Shown here: one piece after another, positions 25,688 through 36,921 of the stretch
Position numbering within the stretch: the first letter of the stretch is position 1
Layout of the letters: the number at the start of each line of letters is the position of its first letter
Assembly: GCF_003696265.1 (NCBI RefSeq)
Contig: NZ_RFFH01000003.1
Location: forward strand, 434,001-498,000
DNA from: Nocardia stercoris
Lineage (GTDB): Bacteria; Actinomycetota; Actinomycetes; Mycobacteriales; Mycobacteriaceae
DNA: 64,000 bases
Reading direction: 5' to 3'
Notes under the pieces: model-generated
What the model was told of the DNA's origin: nothing
What the model saw: only the letters and a program-made list of their open reading frames with translations
Databases searched by the model: none
Translations under genes and position numbers: made by a program

Positions 25688-27012
25688 GACGTGGTCTCGT
25701 CGGATCGGTCGTGGAGCCGGTCCAGTTCGGCGATCTCCGCCTCGATCGCCGCGGCGATCCGCTCGACGTCGGGTGCGGTGTCGAAGTCTCCGGTGACACC
25801 GAATACCAGGTGGCCGGCGTAGCTGAGAATGGCGATCGTGGTGCGCAGCCGCATTCCCAACGGGATGTAGGGCAGGATCTCCCGAACCTCACCGCCCTGG
25901 AAGGTGAGCGGCCCGGCCGGTCCGGGAACATTGGTGGCCAGCGCGGCGATCCGGTGCTGGGGATAACGGGATGCCATCCGGAATGCCCAGGCCACCAACG
26001 GATACGGCAACCGGTCGGCCAGGCCCAACAGGTTCTGTTCCGCCGCCGCCTCCCCGCGACCGCGATGGGCCGCGATGCGCTCGTGGACCGCGCGCAGCCG
26101 CCGGATCGCCGACGAGCGGTCCACCGGCAGTTCCGGCAGCATCGCCGAGACCTGATTACCGAGCGCGGGTGCGTCAGCGGTGCGGGTCGAGATCGGTATC
26201 ACGACCCGGATCGGATTCGCACCGGGATCCTCGTGCCGGGCCAGCAGGGCGGCCCGGTAGGCGCCGGCGACCGCCGCGACCGCGACATCGTTCACGGTGA
26301 CATCGAACCGGGCGGCGATCCCGCGGACCCGGGACATGGTGGTGCGCGCGACCGCGTAGCGGCGGGCGTGCCCGACCGGCCCGCTCAGCGACGTCCTCCC
26401 GCCCGGAGCGGCGGCCGCGTAGAGCACCGGGAGCAGCGTCTGCGCAGACGACCAGACCGCCCGCGGAATTCGCAAGGGCAGCTCCAGCATTCGCAACACC
26501 GACGCTCGTCGCGCGGGAGGCTGTGGCGGTGCGGCTGGTGCGGGCGCGCGGTCACTGAGGGCATCGAACAGCTCGATGCCGGAGATGCCGTCGAGCAGCA
26601 CGTGGTGGGCCTTCACGATCACCGCCCAGCTGTCCGCGCCGACGCGCTCGACGACAGTGCACTGCCAGAGCGGATGGTCACGGTCCAGACGTTCGGCGAT
26701 ATCGGCCGCGACCAGTTCGTACAGCTGCGGCAGGTCGGCGGGCGCGGGCAGCGCGGTCCAGCGGATGTGGTGCGCCACGTCGAAACGGGGGTCCGGCTCC
26801 CAGGTCGGGGCTCGCAGCTCGAGCCACGTGGTGCTGAGCCGGTCACGCAGGCGCGGCATGCGGTCGACTCGGGCCGCGAGTGTGCTCGCGAACCGGTCCC
26901 GATCCGGTGGGCGGCCGGCGATGATCGCCACCGCGCCGATACCGAGACTCAATCGTGGATCCGCGTCCTCGAGCGCGAGAAAACCGGTGTCGAGCGCGTG
27001 TATGACAGTCAT
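25684..27012 (-). CDS. Wax ester synthase / diacylglycerol acyltransferase
   Basis: A 442-residue WS/DGAT enzyme that joins acyl-CoA to diacylglycerol or a fatty alcohol. The active-site motif HHVLLDG places the catalytic histidine at H137 within H136-H137-D141-G142. The second half carries VNDVAVAAVAGAYRAAL and TNVPGPAGPLTFQGG, both usual for the family. ATG 27012 has GAGAGG 5 nt upstream. A symmetrical DosR-like box (27109-27126) precedes it, as for the mycobacterial dormancy gene tgs1, suggesting storage-lipid synthesis in hypoxia. Confidence 0.9.
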   Translation of the reverse strand: MTVIHALDTGFLALEDADPRLSLGIGAVAIIAGRPPDRDRFASTLAARVDRMPRLRDRLSTTWLELRAPTWEPDPRFDVAHHIRWTALPAPADLPQLYELVAADIAERLDRDHPLWQCTVVERVGADSWAVIVKAHHVLLDGISGIELFDALSDRAPAPAAPPQPPARRASVLRMLELPLRIPRAVWSSAQTLLPVLYAAAAPGGRTSLSGPVGHARRYAVARTTMSRVRGIAARFDVTVNDVAVAAVAGAYRAALLARHEDPGANPIRVVIPISTRTADAPALGNQVSAMLPELPVDRSSAIRRLRAVHERIAAHRGRGEAAAEQNLLGLADRLPYPLVAWAFRMASRYPQHRIAALATNVPGPAGPLTFQGGEVREILPYIPLGMRLRTTIAILSYAGHLVFGVTGDFDTAPDVERIAAAIEAEIAELDRLHDRSDETTS

Positions 27013-27108
27013 ATCCGACCTCTCCGGTTCGGGGCTGCGAGCAGCCGGTTCCACTCCATTTGATGCCGTTCCGGGGCCGTCCGCGAGGGCAGCGAGTCGT
27101 ATGGCCAC

Positions 27109-27127
27109 AGGGTCGGAAGTCCCGACC
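27109..27127. promoter_or_regulatory. DosR-like box upstream of the WS/DGAT gene
   Basis: AGGGTCGGAAGTCCCGACC has 6-bp arms GGTCGG/CCGACC around AAGTC. It sits about 97 bp before ATG 27012. Confidence 0.7.
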
Positions 27128-27278
27128 TCGAGCCGGCCCATGCCGGCGGGGTCGGCACACCCGGCGGACCGGGCCACGGTCGCGGTCGCAGGTGAACTGC
27201 TGGGGCTCGATCCGTGGCATGTGGCGAGCGGACTGCCGCGATCCGCTGATGTCTCGCGAGTCCTCGGTCGCGCTCGCC

Positions 27279-27296
27279 GATGACCTTCGCCCCTGG
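27279..27296. promoter_or_regulatory. DosR-like box upstream of the hydBGDA operon
   Basis: The reverse complement reads CCAGGGGCGAAGGTCATC, almost identical to the box before the CBS gene (44482-44500). It ends 93 bp before the hydB start. Confidence 0.7.
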
Positions 27297-27388
27297 TCGC
27301 GCGACCGGGCGGTGCCGGAGACTGGACAACAGGTCATCCCACGCCGGGGTGGTTACCGACGAATCGGATCTTCCATGAATCGAGTCCC

Positions 27389-28517
<1,129 letters not shown>

Positions 28518-28531
<14 letters not shown>

Positions 28532-29378
28532 CACATCGGCCGCGAGCCCGGACGCAGCGGAAACCGATGTCATGCTGCCGTACCGGGTCGTGGCCCGTAC
28601 CCGGCAGACCGGCGACACCGTCACCCTGACCCTGGAACCCGAACGCCGCGCGGTGCGGCACTTCCGGCCGGGTCAGTTCATGATGCTCTACCGTTTCGGC
28701 GTCGGCGAGATCCCGATGTCGATCAGCGGTGACCCGCACCACGGCGATCTGCTGGAGCACACCATCCGGGCGGTCGGTGCGGTGAGCCGAGCCTTGCAGG
28801 ACACTCCCGTCGGCGGGCGGGTCGGCGTGCGGGGGCCGTTCGGCGTCGGCTGGGATCTGGAATCGGCCGGCGGCCGGGATCTCGTGATCGTCGGGGGCGG
28901 GTGCGGAGCGGCACCGCTGCGGCCCGTCGTACTCGGTGCGCTCGGCGCCCGAGCCACATTCGGGCGGGTGGTGGTGATCATGGGAGCGCGCACCCCGGCC
29001 GACCTGATGTTCGCCGCGGAGCAACAGCAGTGGGCCGCAACCGGTTCCGCCGAGGTGTACCGGACCGTGGACACCGCCGGGCCCGGCTGGACCGGCGCCG
29101 TCGGCGTCGTCACCGAACCGCTGGCCGGGCTGACGCTGGACCCCAGCCGCACCACCGCGTTCGTCTGCGGTCCGGAAGCGATGATCCGGTTCTGCGCGCG
29201 AACCCTGCTGCGGCACGGTGTCGCGGCGACCGACATCCGGGTGTCGCTCGAGCGGAACATGCAGTGCGGGGTGGGCCACTGCGGGCACTGTCAGCTCGGC
29301 CCACTGCTGCTCTGCCGCGACGGCCCGGTCACCGACTACGCCACGGCCGGGCCGCTGCTCGAAGTCGAGGAGCTGTGA
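28518..29378 (+). CDS. hydG: Group-3b-like hydrogenase, FAD/NAD(P)-binding gamma subunit
   Basis: A 286-residue ferredoxin-reductase-like subunit that passes electrons to NAD(P). The FAD domain includes [15 protein letters not shown]. The nucleotide domain begins [17 protein letters not shown], and [12 protein letters not shown] follows. The C-terminal 2Fe-2S motif is [17 protein letters not shown]. It resembles dihydroorotate dehydrogenase electron-transfer subunits, but the operon fixes it as HydG. Its stop overlaps the next start (TGATG). Confidence 0.9.
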
Positions 29379-30166
29379 TGACGACACCGACACTCGCGGT
29401 CTGGAAGTTCACCTCCTGCGACGGCTGCCAGCTCACCCTGCTCGACTGCGAGGACGAACTGCTATCGCTGGCCGGGCAGGTCCGCATCGCCCACTTCCTC
29501 GAGGCATCCGCCGCGATCGAGCCCGGCCCCTACGACATCTCACTCGTCGAAGGGTCGATCACCACTGCGGAGGAACTGGGCCGGATCACCGCGATCCGCG
29601 AACAGTCGCGGGTGGTGGTGGCCATCGGCGCGTGCGCGACCCACGGCGGAATCCAGGCACTGCGGAACCTCGCCGATGTGGACGAGTTCGCGGCCCTGGT
29701 CTACGCCCGGCCGGAGCACATCGCGACACTGGCCACCTCCACCGCGATCTCCGCGCACGTCGCGGTGGACTACGAACTGCGCGGCTGCCCGATCGACCGG
29801 CGGCAGCTGCTCGGCCTGCTCGACGCCCTGCTGCACGGCCGCGCCCCGGACATCCCGGACACCAGCGTGTGCACCGAATGCAAACGCCGGGGCACCACCT
29901 GCGTGACCGTGGCGGACGGGATCCCCTGCCTGGGCCCGGTCACCCACGCGGGCTGCGGGGCGATCTGCCCGGCCTTCCATCGTGGCTGCTACGGCTGCTT
30001 CGGCCCTATGCGGAACCCGAACGTCGGTGCGCTGCTGCCGATTCTGCGCGTCAACGGGATGCCGCAACCGGATATCGACCGGGTACTGACCACCTTCGCG
30101 GTGACCGCACCGGAATACGCCGAGTACACCGGAACCGACCGGAGGCGTGATGAGCCACCACCGTAG
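29378..30166 (+). CDS. hydD: Group-3b-like hydrogenase small (delta) subunit
   Basis: A 262-residue small subunit carrying iron-sulfur clusters that link the NiFe site to HydB/HydG. The proximal-cluster motif [15 protein letters not shown] is at residues about 11-25. Further ligands lie in [22 protein letters not shown] and [15 protein letters not shown]. There is no Tat signal, so the enzyme is cytoplasmic. It starts inside the hydG stop and overlaps hydA. Confidence 0.92.
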   Translation: MTTPTLAVWKFTSCDGCQLTLLDCEDELLSLAGQVRIAHFLEASAAIEPGPYDISLVEGSITTAEELGRITAIREQSRVVVAIGACATHGGIQALRNLADVDEFAALVYARPEHIATLATSTAISAHVAVDYELRGCPIDRRQLLGLLDALLHGRAPDIPDTSVCTECKRRGTTCVTVADGIPCLGPVTHAGCGAICPAFHRGCYGCFGPMRNPNVGALLPILRVNGMPQPDIDRVLTTFAVTAPEYAEYTGTDRRRDEPPP

Positions 30167-31442
30167 GCAGTTGCGGGTCGGCTCGCTCGCCCGGGTGGAG
30201 GGCGAGGGCGCGCTGCGCATCGAGGTCGGCGGCGGGGTCGTGCGGCGTGCCGAGCTGAACATCTTCGAGCCACCGAGATTCTTCGAGGCGTTCCTGCGCG
30301 GCCGCTCGTATATCGAGCCGCCCGACATCACCTCGCGCATCTGCGGCATCTGTCCGGTGGCGTATCAGACCAGTGCCTGTAACGCGGTCGAGCAGGTGTG
30401 CGAGGTGGAACTGGATCCGCCGCTGCGAGCGCTGCGCCGGCTGTTGTACTGCGGCGAGTGGATCTCCAGTCACGCACTGCACATCGTCCTGCTGCATCTG
30501 CCCGACTTTCTCGGCTACCCGGACGCGCTGGCCCTGGCGGCCGATCACCGCGAACTGGTCGAGGCCGGTCTGGCGGTCAAGAAGGCCGGTAACGCGCTGC
30601 TGGAACAGATCGGCGGGCGGCCGATCCATCCCATCAATGTGCGGGTCGGCGGTTTCTACTCGGTGCCCACCCGCGCGGAGCTCGCGCCACTCGTGCCGCA
30701 GTTGCGTCGCGCGCACGACCGGGCCATGGTGCTGGCCGAGACGGCCGCGGCACTCGAATTCCCGGATGTGACACTGGATTACGACCTGCTGGCGGCCGGC
30801 GATCCGGACCGGTACGCCATCGAAGCCGGCGATCTCCACACCGCGAGCGGAATCGCCTTCCCCGCAGCCGAATTCGGTGAGCATGTGGTGGAACGGCAAG
30901 TCCCGCACTCGACCGCCCTGCATGCCGATCTGGACGGCCACCGCTATCTCACGGGCCCGCTGGCCCGCTACACGCTCAACTCTCGGCACCTCTCGCTGTC
31001 GGCCCGGCAGCTGGCCACCGCGATCGGGCTCGGCACCGAATGCCGGAACCCGTTCCGCAGCATCCTGGTCCGGGTCGTGGAAACCGTCTACGCCATCGAG
31101 GAAGCGCTGCGGGCGATCGCCGAATACGAGCCCGCGCAGCGCCCGGCGGTCCCGGTGGCGCCACGACCCGGCATCGGGCACGGGGTGAGCGAGGCACCGC
31201 GCGGCCTGCTCTATCACCGGTACGAGATCGACGCGGACGGCATCATCGGTGGCGCCGACATCGTGCCGCCGACCGCGCAGAACCAGGCCGCGATCGAGGA
31301 CGATCTGCGCCGCACCGTGACCGGCCACCTGGACCTCGACGACTCCCAACTGACCGCGCTGTGCGAGCGGACCATTCGCAACTACGACCCCTGCATCTCC
31401 TGCTCGGCCCACTTCCTCGACCTCGAACTGATCCGGCGGTGA
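30150..31442 (+). CDS. hydA: Group-3b-like NiFe hydrogenase large (alpha) subunit
   Basis: A 430-residue catalytic subunit. The NiFe ligands are in RICGICP (C65, C68) and DPCISCSAH (C415, C418, H421). Nine residues follow H421 (FLDLELIRR), the peptide normally removed after nickel insertion, so the precursor is intact. ATG 30150 has GGAGG 4 nt upstream; GTG 30147 is also possible. The stop overlaps the protease gene (GTGA). The enzyme would couple H2 and NAD(P)H, fitting a fermentative or hypoxic role. Confidence 0.95.
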   Translation: MSHHRRQLRVGSLARVEGEGALRIEVGGGVVRRAELNIFEPPRFFEAFLRGRSYIEPPDITSRICGICPVAYQTSACNAVEQVCEVELDPPLRALRRLLYCGEWISSHALHIVLLHLPDFLGYPDALALAADHRELVEAGLAVKKAGNALLEQIGGRPIHPINVRVGGFYSVPTRAELAPLVPQLRRAHDRAMVLAETAAALEFPDVTLDYDLLAAGDPDRYAIEAGDLHTASGIAFPAAEFGEHVVERQVPHSTALHADLDGHRYLTGPLARYTLNSRHLSLSARQLATAIGLGTECRNPFRSILVRVVETVYAIEEALRAIAEYEPAQRPAVPVAPRPGIGHGVSEAPRGLLYHRYEIDADGIIGGADIVPPTAQNQAAIEDDLRRTVTGHLDLDDSQLTALCERTIRNYDPCISCSAHFLDLELIRR

Positions 31443-31963
31443 GCACGGCCCGCGCGGTGGTGATCGGCGTCGGCAACGACTACCGGCGCGACGACGGTGT
31501 CGGCCCGGCGGTCGCCCGACGTCTGGAGGCCCTCGGCCTGCCCGGGGTACTCGTCACGGTGTGCGACGGCGAGCCGACCGGATTGCTCGAGCTGTGGGAC
31601 GGCGCCGAACTCGCGATCGTCGTCGACGCGGTGCGCTGCGAACCCGCTACCCCGGGAAGGGTCTGGCGGACGAGCGTGGACGCGTTACGCGGCCACACCA
31701 CCGCCACCAGTTCCCACGCGCTCGGCATCCCGGACGCGTTGCCGTTGGGCCGCTTGCTGGGCCGGGTTCCCCGTGAGCTGGTCGTGATCGCCGTGGAGGC
31801 CGCGAGCCTGGACCTCGGCGCCGGACTCTCCGAGCCGGTCGCCGCCGCGGTCCCCGAGGTGATCTCGGCGATCCGGGCCGAACTGCGCCGCGTCGCGCGC
31901 AGAGCCGACCCGGCGCGGCCGCACCGTCAGGACAGACAGGCCGAAGGTCCCCGCACTCCGTGA
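31439..31963 (+). CDS. Hydrogenase maturation endopeptidase (HyaD/HycI family)
   Basis: A 174-residue nickel-dependent protease that trims the HydA tail. The start VIGVGNDYRRDDGVGPAVA contains the conserved GxGNxxRxDDGxG, whose Asp binds nickel. AIVVDAVRCE carries the second acidic ligand, and SSHALGIPDAL the histidine ligand. GTG 31439 overlaps the hydA stop. No hypABCDEF genes are in the window, so the remaining maturation machinery must be elsewhere. Confidence 0.9.
   Translation: MSTARAVVIGVGNDYRRDDGVGPAVARRLEALGLPGVLVTVCDGEPTGLLELWDGAELAIVVDAVRCEPATPGRVWRTSVDALRGHTTATSSHALGIPDALPLGRLLGRVPRELVVIAVEAASLDLGAGLSEPVAAAVPEVISAIRAELRRVARRADPARPHRQDRQAEGPRTP
31937..31953. promoter_or_regulatory. 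DosR-like box upstream of the 32130 gene
   Basis: CAGGCCGAAGGTCCCCG matches the GGNCGAAGGTCC core. It overlaps the last codons of the maturation protease gene and lies 177 bp before ATG 32130. Confidence 0.5.
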
Positions 31964-32129
31964 CCTGCTGCACTGCCGCGCGGCAGGTGAGAAGCGGATC
32001 CTCGGTCTCGACCAGACCATTCGATGACAGGAACCCGGCAATGGCGGCACTCGCAATGAACGCCCTGATCCGCGATTCCCGTCTTCCCGGGACGGTCTCG
32101 ACGCCACGGCAACAAGGGGATGAGCGATT

Positions 32130-32363
32130 ATGAGCGCCGATATCGTCCTGTTCCTCATCTGGGCCGGTGTCGCCCTGGTCCTGTGGCGGCTCGCGGTCAC
32201 CGAATCGGCAGCGGCGCAGGAGCCCCCGGCCCGTCGACCCCGCCGCACGACCACCACCGGACACCGGCCGGGCTCCGCCGGCAGCCCAGGACCCGACCGG
32301 GCCGGCGGTCCCCGGCGTGCCGCCGAAACCGACTCGGGGACAGGCGATTCCGGACCCGGATGA
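32130..32363 (+). CDS. Small single-helix membrane protein (paralogue of 41597)
   Basis: A 77-residue protein with one N-terminal transmembrane helix (MSADIVLFLIWAGVALVLWR) and a Pro/Arg/Gly-rich, disordered tail. The first 25 residues resemble those of the gene at 41597 (MSLDILLLIALLAIAVTLWR), so the two belong to one small-protein family. AAGGGG lies upstream. Function unknown. Confidence 0.5.
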   Translation: MSADIVLFLIWAGVALVLWRLAVTESAAAQEPPARRPRRTTTTGHRPGSAGSPGPDRAGGPRRAAETDSGTGDSGPG

Positions 32364-32478
32364 GCACGGCGTCGTGGACGGCCGAGGGTTGTCCCCGCCC
32401 CGACTGGCAGCCGGGCCGACCGACCGCGAGCCGATGGTCACCGGCGGCCGCACCTCGTCCGACGGGCGAATTACCGCC

Positions 32479-33228
32479 TCACGCAGGCAGATTCAGCGCA
32501 TGCGGAGCCGTGACGATCCGCTCCAGGTACCGTCCGGTCACCGTCGCGGCCGCCAGCGTCATCGCCGCGATACCGAAGACCACGGCGGGTATCGTCAGGG
32601 CCGCCGAATGGGGGCCGAAGCGCAGCGGCACCAGTGCCGCCCCGCCCGCGGCCACACCGGCGACGGTGCCGATCACGGTGGCCAGAACCCAGAGGATGTC
32701 GCGGTCGCAGGCCCGGCGCAGCACCGCGGCTTGGGCGATACCGACCGAGCACACAGCGGTGAGCTCACAGACCACCAGCACCGACGTCTGCGCCCAGGAC
32801 GACCAGGTCGCAATCTGCCGACCGTGCAATACGACGACGAGCAGAGCTACCGAGGCGAGCACCGCGCCGGCCATCGTGGCCGGCACCCAGTCGCGGATCC
32901 GCAGCACGGGCAGCACCGTACGCAGGACCGCGGCCTGCGCACCGCCGAGGACTACGGCGCCCCCAGCCGCCGCGGCGGGAACCGCGATCGCGACGACCGG
33001 CGCGCCCGCGTGCGCGGTCAGCGCTGCAACGGCAACCGGCAGCAATACGCCGAGGAACCCCCCGATACTTACGGCGCGGAACCACCGCCGGCGGAGCCGC
33101 CGCTGCTGTGCGGCGGCCGCCTCCGCGGGGGAACGACGCCCATCGTCGTGGCGGCGTCGGCGACTCCGGTGACGACACTGTCGCCAGCCCCCGATGGCAC
33201 GAACACGGTGCGGCGCCGGCCCGAGCAC
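32479..33228 (-). CDS. Membrane protein with internal repeat, unknown function
   Basis: A protein of about 249 residues with six or seven hydrophobic helices. GGAQAAVLRTVLPVLRIRDW and GIAQAAVLRRACDRDILWVL are two copies of one unit, so the protein looks internally duplicated. The start is uncertain; GTG 33228 with AGGGG close upstream is the best candidate I found. It lies downstream of ctpF on the same strand. A DosR-like box is at 33389-33405. Confidence 0.55.
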   Translation of the reverse strand: MLGPAPHRVRAIGGWRQCRHRSRRRRHDDGRRSPAEAAAAQQRRLRRRWFRAVSIGGFLGVLLPVAVAALTAHAGAPVVAIAVPAAAAGGAVVLGGAQAAVLRTVLPVLRIRDWVPATMAGAVLASVALLVVVLHGRQIATWSSWAQTSVLVVCELTAVCSVGIAQAAVLRRACDRDILWVLATVIGTVAGVAAGGAALVPLRFGPHSAALTIPAVVFGIAAMTLAAATVTGRYLERIVTAPHALNLPA

Positions 33229-33388
33229 CGACCCCTGAGATGGCTGTTCACAGATGGTTCCGGTCACTGCCGGCACGACCGGGTTCGCGACGCTCGTCGT
33301 TGCGCGTCGGTTGCGAGTGTGGGCGTGTTCCGTGTCATATCTCGATCCTGCGCTCCGGGCCGCCACAGCCGCAGAGCCGAAAGGCACT

Positions 33389-33405
33389 GGGCCGGTAGTC
33401 CTTAG
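33389..33405. promoter_or_regulatory. DosR-like box before the 33228 membrane gene
   Basis: GGGCCGGTAGTCCTTAG fits GGGNC-N4-GTCC. A weaker copy, GAGCCGAAAGGCACTG, adjoins it at 33374-33389. The pair lies 160 bp before the assumed start. Confidence 0.55.
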
Positions 33406-33434
33406 CTGGCACTGCCGGCGTGCCGCAGTGGGAC

Positions 33435-36223
33435 CTAGGACCCGCCGGACCCGGGTCCAGCGGCCCCGGCTCCGCTTGTGGCGGCGATTCGCATCCGGTC
33501 GTGCCGGCGCAGCACGAAGCGCCACGCCTCGTCGGCACCCCAGACGACCAGCGGATACGGCAGCAAGAGCGCCAGGTAGGCGGGCGGCAGCGCGGCCGTG
33601 CCCAGCAATGCTTGGAACGGCGGCGTGTAGACGAACACGGCCGCCAGCACGACTTCGGCCAGGATGGCACCGAGCAGATACCGGTTGGTCAGCACACCCA
33701 CCGCCCGCAGCGAGGTGTGCTGTGCCCGAACCGCGAACGCGGTACCGATCTGTCCGGCGATCATGCCCAGGAAGGTCATGGTCGTCGCCTGCTGGTACAC
33801 GTGGTGCAACGGTGCGCCGGGGCCGACCGGCGCACCCGGATGCCAGCCGGCACGATGCAGCACCCAGAAGAATCCTGCCAGCTCCAGGGCGGCGACCATA
33901 ATTCCGAGAAACAGCCACGCCCGCAACAACATCGGCCTACGGATGACCCCTTCGCCACGCGGCCGCGGCGGCCGAGTCATGATGCCTGGTTCGGCGGGCT
34001 CCCGCGACAGCGACAACGACGGCAACGTCTCGGTACCGACGTCGAAAGCGAGCAGCTGCATGATGGTGAGCGGCAACGGAATCAGCCCGCCACTGAGCGC
34101 GAACACCAGGAAGCCGGCGATCTCGGGGGTGGCGTGGGCAAAAATGTAGAGGATGAATTTCCGGACGTTGTCGTAGATCCGGCGGCCGGACCGCACGGCC
34201 ACGACGATCGAGCTGAAGTCGTCGTCGGTGAGCACCATGGTGGCCGCCTCGCGCGCCACATCGGTGCCCGACTTGCCCATGGCCACACCGATATCGGCGC
34301 TGTGCAGCGCGGGGGCGTCGTTCACTCCGTCGCCGGTCACGGCCACCACGTGGCCGTCGGCGCGCAAGGCCTCCGCGATGTGCAGCTTGGCTTCCGGCGT
34401 AGCGCGCGCGAATATCACCTCGGGTTCGTCACGGATCAGGGTCGCGAGCTGTCGTTCGGCGAGGTCCGCGTATTCGGCGCCGGTGACGACCCGGGGATGC
34501 GGGCCGGTGATGCCGATCCGCTCGGCGACGGCGGCTGCGGTGAGCGGATGGTCGCCGGTGATCACGATGATCCGGATGCCGGCCGCCCGGCACTGGGCCA
34601 CCGAGTCGGCCACGCCCGGCCGCGGCGGATCCACCATCGCGATCAGTCCCGCCAGGCACAGGTCTCGCTCGGCGTCCGCGCGGCGGCGCGGCGGCACCGA
34701 TATTCCGGCGGGGTCGCGTTCCGCCAGGGCCAGCACACGTAGCCCTTCGGCGGCAAGGGAATCCACCGTCTTGTCGATTTCCGCTCGGCGGCCGGCGGTC
34801 AGCGGCACCCGCTGTCCGTCCGGGTCGAGGATGTGGGTGCAGCGCCGCAGCACCGCCTCGGGAGCACCCTTGGTGCGCACGGCCAGCGCCCCGCCGGGCT
34901 CGACATCGACGGTCGACATCAGCTTCAGTTCGGGATCGAAATGGAACTGCCAGTGCCGCAGCGCCTCTCGATGCGCCACATCGATGTCGGCGCCGAGCGC
35001 GGCGGCCGCGGTCAGGATCGCGACCTCGGTCGGATCCCCCGTTGGTTCGGCACCGAGCCGGGCGTTGTTGCACGAAACCGCGATTCGTCCCAGCGCCTGC
35101 CCGCCGGGCGTATCGGCCAGCGGTTCGCTGGTCCGATCGGGATCGAGGTCCGCACGCCCGGCCGCCGTCCAGATCGCAACCGGGGTCATCAGGTTCTGTG
35201 TGAGCGTGCCCGTCTTGTCGGTACAGATGACATCGGTCGAGCCGAGCGTCTCCACCGCCGACAGCCGTTTCACCAGCGCGCCGCGGGCAGCGAGCGCGCG
35301 CACGGCAACGGCGAGCGCGAGGGTGATCACCGGCAGCAGGCCCTCGGGCACCATTCCCGCGATCAGGCCCGCAGCGAATACCACCGAATTCACCAGTCCG
35401 AGCCCCGCCCCGAACATCGCGACCGGTATGAAGGCGAGCGCGAGCAGCACCGAGACACCCGCGATCAACCACGCGACCCGGCGCACCTGGCGCTCCAACG
35501 GGCTCGGATCCTGCCGAACCCGCTCGGACAGCGCGGCGATGCGCCCGATCTCGGTGGCCATGCCGGTGGCGAACACCACCCCCTGGCCTCACCACCGGTG
35601 CAGGTGGTTCCGCTGAACACCAGCTCGTGCGCCGCGAGCAGTGGTGTGCCGACGTCGATTTCGGCCGCCGACCGCAGAGCGGGAACCGATTCCCCGGTCA
35701 GCGCGGACATGTCGACCTCCACCGCACCGCTGAGCAGCCGGATGTCGGCGGCGATTCGGTCGCCCTCGGCGATGACCACCACATCGCCGGGAACCAGCTC
35801 GGTGGCATCGATCTCGATCACCGTGCCGTCGCGATCGACCTTCGCTTGTTGGGGCAGATATTTCGCCAGGGCCTCGACGGCCCGTCCGGCCTGGAGCTCT
35901 TGCACGAACGAGAAGGCCGCGTTCAAGAAGATGATCGACACCACCGCGACGGCGACGACATCGGACCCGACGGCCACCAGCAGTCCCGCGGCCAGCCACA
36001 GCAGCAGGGCCAGCGGGTGGGTGAACTGCCGGGCCAGCTGCTTCGGCCAGCGGGGCCCGCTACGGCGGCGCAGCACATTCGGGCCGTATTGCAGCCGCCG
36101 GCGTCGCGCTTCGGCAGCCGACAGGCCCCGGCGGTCGCTGCGCAGGTCCCGCAGCAGGCGGCCGGCGTCCTCCTCGGGATCCGGTCCCGGTGGTTGCATC
36201 AAATGATCGTGGTGAGTGGCCAT
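33435..36223 (-). pseudogene. ctpF: CtpF-like P-type cation ATPase, split by a one-base frameshift
   Basis: Two overlapping frames make one P2-type ATPase of about 929 residues. The N-terminal part (36223 down to about 35583) has the cation-ATPase N-domain and SALTGESVP. The rest has PEGLLPVITLALA in helix 4, the phosphorylation motif DKTGTLTQN (about D336) and GDGVNDAPAL. Between GEARG and VVFATGMATEIG one G is missing in a run of five (C5 at 35579-35583). CtpF is a DosR-regulon calcium-type ATPase in mycobacteria. All motifs are intact, so the break is recent or a sequencing error. Confidence 0.85.
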
Positions 36224-36227
36224 GGCC

Positions 36228-36503
36228 TCAGGGCGAGTCCGGGGCAACGGCAGTCTCCGCTGCGAACCCAGCCGAGTCGATCAGGGCGAGGACAGTGCCG
36301 ACCGAGGCGGGGGGGCCTTCGAGCACCAGCAACTCACCCGGCACGCCTTCGGCGAGACGCTCGACCTCGATAGCGGTCTCGACGGTGTACACCTTTGCCA
36401 CCAGGTCGCCGTGCTGCACCTGGTCACCGGGAGACACGAACCAGTGCAGCAGCGTGCCATCGGTCATGTCGGCGCACAGCGAGGGCATTCGGAACTCGGT
36501 CAA
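36228..36503 (-). CDS. Lipoyl/biotinyl-domain protein without the modified lysine
   Basis: A 91-residue single-domain protein with the beta-barrel pattern of E2 lipoyl domains: TEFRMPSLCADMTDGTLLHW, then SPGDQVQHGDLVAKV and GELLVLEGPPASVGTVL. Where lipoyl domains carry ETDKA it reads YTVETAIEVE, so no lysine is available for lipoylation. TTG 36503 was chosen because GGAAGGAG lies 7 nt upstream. It is 4 nt before ctpF and likely cotranscribed. Confidence 0.72.
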   Translation of the reverse strand: MTEFRMPSLCADMTDGTLLHWFVSPGDQVQHGDLVAKVYTVETAIEVERLAEGVPGELLVLEGPPASVGTVLALIDSAGFAAETAVAPDSP

Positions 36504-36675
36504 CGCGAATCTCCTTCCGCTCGAGGTTGTACGGACCGTGGCCGTCATACCGGCCGCCCGCGGAAATACCCCGTCCGCGAGGAGGCGAAGGCAGCCATGC
36601 AGAGCGAGGCGATGCACCGCGGGATCGGCGAGGTGCCGGCGATTTCTCCATCGTCTCCCAGCCGGCGGGCCGCAT

Positions 36676-36694
36676 GGAGTGCGAAAGGTCCGTG
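36676..36694. promoter_or_regulatory. Weak DosR-like box
   Basis: GGAGTGCGAAAGGTCCGTG keeps the CGAA-GGTCC half of the consensus. It adjoins the stronger palindrome at 36701. Confidence 0.35.
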
Positions 36695-36700
36695 GCCCGT

Positions 36701-36714
36701 GGGACCTCGGTCCC
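36701..36714. promoter_or_regulatory. Perfect palindromic DosR-like box between divergent operons
   Basis: GGGACCTCGGTCCC has six-base arms and the canonical GGGAC-N4-GTCCC spacing. It is midway between the lipoyl-ctpF unit (start 36503) and the DUF2267-acg unit (start 36922), about 200 bp from each. Confidence 0.7.
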
Positions 36715-36921
36715 CGGAACCCCCGGCAATTCACGATCTTCCCGGGCGAATGGGGGCTTTCGGCTCTCCCGACCGGCCTCGGATCCGCGCAGGCTGTCCG
36801 ATATCGGCAGGTGAGACGGCCCACCGAGCCCTGGCACAGCGCGCCCGCGCCGGCCGCCCGCGTGCACCGACCATCCGCCCGCGCGCCCGCGCGGGCCGAT
36901 CCACGGCGGAAGGAGCCGGCC

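Noticed and set aside
33429..33442. GGGACCTAGGACCC as another DosR-like box
   Set aside because: The arms are not inverted complements (GGGACC against GGACCC) and it overlaps the ctpF stop codon.
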